DNA of 64,000 nt from Amblyornis subalaris. Taxonomy: Eukaryota > Chordata > Aves > Passeriformes > Ptilonorhynchidae. Numbering within the stretch: the first letter of the stretch is position 1; every line of letters begins with the position of its first letter. The position numbers and the translations under genes are program-made. Below, piece by piece: positions 61,131 to 64,000 of this stretch. The notes beneath the pieces are model-generated. The model ran no database searches and had not been told where the DNA came from. It saw nothing but the letters and a program-made list of their open reading frames with translations. The DNA lies in assembly GCA_018881555.1 (NCBI GenBank), contig JACAXG010000079.1, forward strand, positions 3,773,071 through 3,837,070. The letters are read 5' to 3'.

Positions 61131-62544
61131 GCTTCTATTTCTGTTGGCTTAAAGTTTGCTGAGGGCCTAGTTTCTTTCTACTTTAAAATAAGTGGCTACT
61201 ATGTGAGAGTTATTTATGTATTCCAGTGTATCCTGTTCTATTTACTGACAGATCATACTGCTTTCTTTTACCAATACATTTACTGAAGCAGAGCACTCCA
61301 GAAGTGTGAAACAGTGCTTGAGATCTTTTGAGTTCAACCACTATCATCCAATCTGTGTTTCAAAAACTACATTTTTCTATTTCAGGTGATAGCTGTTTCT
61401 TCTGATTAAGTCATATAGAGTTTCACTGAGATTTTAAAAAATAAGTTGACTGTGGTGGATGCACTGAGACAAGAAGCAAAGAATTTATAATCCACCTGGA
61501 GGTGGCTTTCCAGAAGGTCTGTCTTGAGTCTCTTGCACATGATTCTTTTCCATGGAATCTGAGAGATTCCAGGAGACATTCAGAAATTCTGTGATGGACT
61601 ATGAATATTTTTCAAATTAAACAACCAAACCATTCAAAGAACCCTTCAACTTTAATTTAAGCAAAGATAAAGGTTAGGTTATTTGTATGACACATACTTT
61701 TTATTTGTGTCTCAGTTTGCTCCATCTCATGCAGGACTGTATATGGAATTGAACATTCTATATATGGACTCATTCTTGTCCATGTCTTCTACTGTGTGGA
61801 TTTTCCACAAAATCAAGGCTTCTGACTCCAACATGTAAACAATTACTTTTATAATAAATTTTTATTCTCTGCCAGGTTTTATTATCAAAATAGTAGCGTA
61901 AGTTACTCTTCAGCTAGATTTTTGCCATGAAAAGCAAGCTCATTTACAATTTCATTATTTGGCAATCCACATGACTTATGATTTACAGGATGTTTGCCAT
62001 TGTAGCTATTTTGCATATTCTGCAGCTCTTTGCCAATAGTACAAAATAGTATGCAATAAAAGTAAACTAAGACAAAGAGAGTTGATAGGTTAGCTATTTA
62101 GAACTGGAAAGTAGTCCAGTGGCATGAGTCTAAACAGCCTGATTGCTCTAGAGCAAGTACAGAATTAAAAGACACAAAATCTCCACTCCCCCAACAATAA
62201 ACAAATCCTGCATCAAATAGTCCTTCTGTCCTCAGACAGAATTTAAGGGTACAGATCTAGCTTTACTTCCTGTTGTGCTTCCATCTAAAGTATAGAAAGG
62301 GGAGTGTGTTTAAGCACATATGAAGCAGGTAGACCCAGTGCAGTGCCACTTAGGCAAACGTGCCTAACTAGAGTAACGTGAGTGTAGGGTAACTGTAATG
62401 TAATGTAACTAGCAGGGTAAAAAGTGGCACAGCCCCCTGACTCAGGAGTTGTGAAACTGCATCTAAAGCACAGTTTTGGACTCCCAGTGTGAGAAAGAAG
62501 TTAATGCAGTGAAGCAAATCTAACAGATGGCACTAAAATGAATG
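61131..62544. other. Unassigned AT-rich sequence
   Basis: Nothing was recognised in 1.4 kb. Confidence 0.55.
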
Positions 62545-62925
62545 GAGTGTATAATGTACAGGAGAGATGGGTTTGTTCAGTCATAAGAAAACTAAACAGG
62601 GATCTTACTGGTGTTATCAGCTGCCTAATGGAAAGCTATAGAGAAGATGGAGCTGGACCCTTCCTGTGCACTCTAAATACCAATAAGAGCACACAAAGTG
62701 CAATAACAGAAAATCTAATTAACTATCAAATATATTTTTTACCATGAGAGGGATCAAATGTAGGAACATGTTTCCCAGAGAGGCTCCACATAGAACCTCC
62801 GTCCTTGGAGATATTTAAAACTTAAATAGGTAAATATCTGAAGAAACGGATCAATTCAACTGATATGAATCAAAGACTGGAGTAAATGCTCCTCAGAAAT
62901 CCCTTCTGGGAGCTCTCTGTGACTA
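62545..62925 (+). mobile_element. Old, highly diverged CR1 LINE fragment, plus strand
   Basis: Similarity to CR1 is patchy but in the right order. It starts with a block near 62630 (AAAGCTATAGAGAAGATGGA), then TTTTTTACCATGAGAGGGATC, then GAACATGTTTCCCAGAGAGG and CTCCGTCCTTGGAGATATTT. The far 3' end is decayed. Its higher divergence marks it as an older subfamily than the copies at 46.9, 49 or 54 kb. Confidence 0.75.
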
Positions 62926-63404
62926 TATCAACAGCTATTACAACTGTTTAAGAAAAAGATGCAATAGCTGCTGTGACAAGATAATGTTTGTGAATGTTTC
63001 TGAATAGTGCTAAGCAGATACTGCCTAAAATGAGTAAGGAAAAATCATCACAAGTGCAGAACTCTTCTCTGAAAACCACTGGATTTGTACCTTTTAGATA
63101 TTCTAGTGGTTTTTTTCCTGTACATACTCATAGAATTGTAGAATATCCTGAGTTGGAGAGGACCCACAAGAATCATCAAGTCCAACTCCTGGGCCTCCAC
63201 AGGACAGCCTTAAGAATCACATCATGTGTTTCAGAGCATTGTCCAAACGCTTCTTGTACTTTGGCAGGCTTGGTGCTGTGACTACTTCCCTGGGGAACCT
63301 GTTTCAGTGTCCAATCACCCTTTGTGTGAAAAACCTTTTCCTAATACCCAGCCTAAAGTTTCCCTGACACAGATTCATGCTGTTCCCTTGGGTCTTGTCA
63401 CTGA

Positions 63405-63659
63405 TCACCAGGGAGAAGTGATCAGTGCTTGCCCCTCTTCTTCCCCTTGTGAGGAAGCTGTAGACTGCAATAAGGTCTCCCCTCCCTTCTCCACATTGAA
63501 CAAATCAAGCAATCTTAGCTGCTCCTCATATGGCTTCCCAACCAAACTCTTTTCCATCTTCATGGCACACTTTTGGATGTTCTCTAATAGCTTTATTTCC
63601 TTCTTATGCTGTGACACCCAAAACTGCACACAGGACTCAAGGCGAGGCTGTACCACCAC
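63405..63659 (-). pseudogene. CR1 ORF2 C-terminal remnant
   Basis: The minus-strand frame contains RLESCVQFWVSQHKKEIKLL, then KPYEEQLRLLDLFNVEKGGE, the conserved ORF2 region downstream of the RT core. Its frame differs from the upstream piece at 63809-64000, showing a frameshift between them. This is part of the CR1 copy starting at 63129. Confidence 0.9.
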
Positions 63660-63808
63660 AGAGCAGAACAGACAGAAAAGACAATCCCCTCACTTGCCCA
63701 GCTGGCAATGCTGTGCCTGATGCCCCCCAGGACATGGCTGGCCCTCCTGGCTGCCAGGGCACTGCTGACTCATGTTCAAATTTCCATAGACCAGAACCTC
63801 CAGGTCTC

Positions 63809-64000
63809 TTACTGCAGGGCTGTTTTCCAGCCTTCCATTCCCCAGTCTATATGTACAACAGTGTTGCCCCATCCCAGGTGCAGAATCCAGTATTTGCCTT
63901 TGTTAAACTTCATATGATTGGTTATTACCAATCCCTCTGATTTGTCAGNATCTTTCTGCAGGACCTCTCTTCTTTTGAAGGAGTCAACAGCTCCTCCCAA
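63809..64000 (-). pseudogene. CR1 ORF2 remnant cut by the window end
   Basis: The minus-strand frame reads GGAVDSFKRREVLQKD, an ambiguous residue from the N at 63950, then MKFNKGKYWILHLGWGN. This is equivalent to the segment seen at 1574-1759 in the first CR1. Its upstream (N-terminal) part lies beyond base 64000, so how much of the reverse transcriptase survives is unknown. Confidence 0.9.

Larger units (their letters stand above)
63129..64000 (-). mobile_element. CR1 LINE, minus strand, running off the window end
   Basis: The plus strand at 63129 reads CATAGAATTGTAGAATATCC and GAGTTGGAGAGGACCCACAA, the reverse complement of a CR1 3' end. The match continues through the ORF2 C-terminal part and the block encoding MKFNKGKYWILHLGW to base 64000. 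At least 872 bp are present, and the 5' side lies outside the window. ORF2 is split between frames. It lies tail to tail with the older plus-strand CR1 at 62545-62925. Confidence 0.95.

Noticed and set aside
63226..63940. Plus-strand frames of 136-164 codons
   Set aside because: Antisense to the CR1 copy whose ORF2 remnants read on the minus strand.
1..64000. CRISPR array, operon, phage or other prokaryotic-type system
   Set aside because: The sequence is a vertebrate genome with CR1 and ERV LTRs; there are no spaced direct repeats or gene clusters of that type.

Overview
The window is vertebrate nuclear DNA from a bird, most likely a songbird. The evidence is a set of CR1 LINE copies in the typical avian form, with 3' ends carrying the ATTCTATR-type terminal repeat and degraded ORF2 reverse-transcriptase C-termini. 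There are also three solo-LTR-like blocks, one of which closely matches a long terminal repeat family I know from passerine genomes. Base composition is AT-rich with very few CpGs outside one LTR. About 28 isolated single-base Ns are scattered through the sequence. The passerine assignment rests on recognising the LTR family and is less certain than 'bird'.

Layout. 0.9-2.1 kb: CR1 on the minus strand with RT remnant. 6.8-7.4 kb and 8.9-9.75 kb: two more minus-strand CR1s. 16.8-17.4 kb: a 0.6-kb solo LTR with TATA box and a near-perfect 5-bp target duplication. 17.4-36.4 kb: a long repeat-poor, AT-rich desert with low-complexity tracts and some palindromes. 36.4-37.6 kb: a 1.1-kb solo LTR with a strikingly CpG-rich core. 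41.8-43.1 kb: a 1.2-kb LTR-like block, followed at once by a CR1 3' end. 45.5, 46.9 and 51.1 kb: CR1 tail fragments of about 50 bp. 49.0-49.6 kb: a plus-strand CR1 missing its 3' end. 54.3-54.8 kb: a plus-strand CR1 with an intact 3' end. 62.5-62.9 kb: an old plus-strand CR1. 63.1-64.0 kb: a minus-strand CR1 running off the window.

I found no convincing host protein-coding gene, tRNA, rRNA, snRNA or known microRNA. The longer open frames are either CR1 ORF2 remnants or look like chance frames. The window reads as intergenic or deep intronic sequence. The best host-gene candidate is an 81-bp, CpG-bearing, splice-flanked block at 45,698-45,778; weaker exon-like blocks lie at 44,704 and 60,092. 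I saw no operon, CRISPR array or other prokaryotic-style system. The points most worth checking are the CpG-dense LTR, the 81-bp exon-like block, and a 42-bp motif resembling a splice acceptor that occurs twice 2.2 kb apart.
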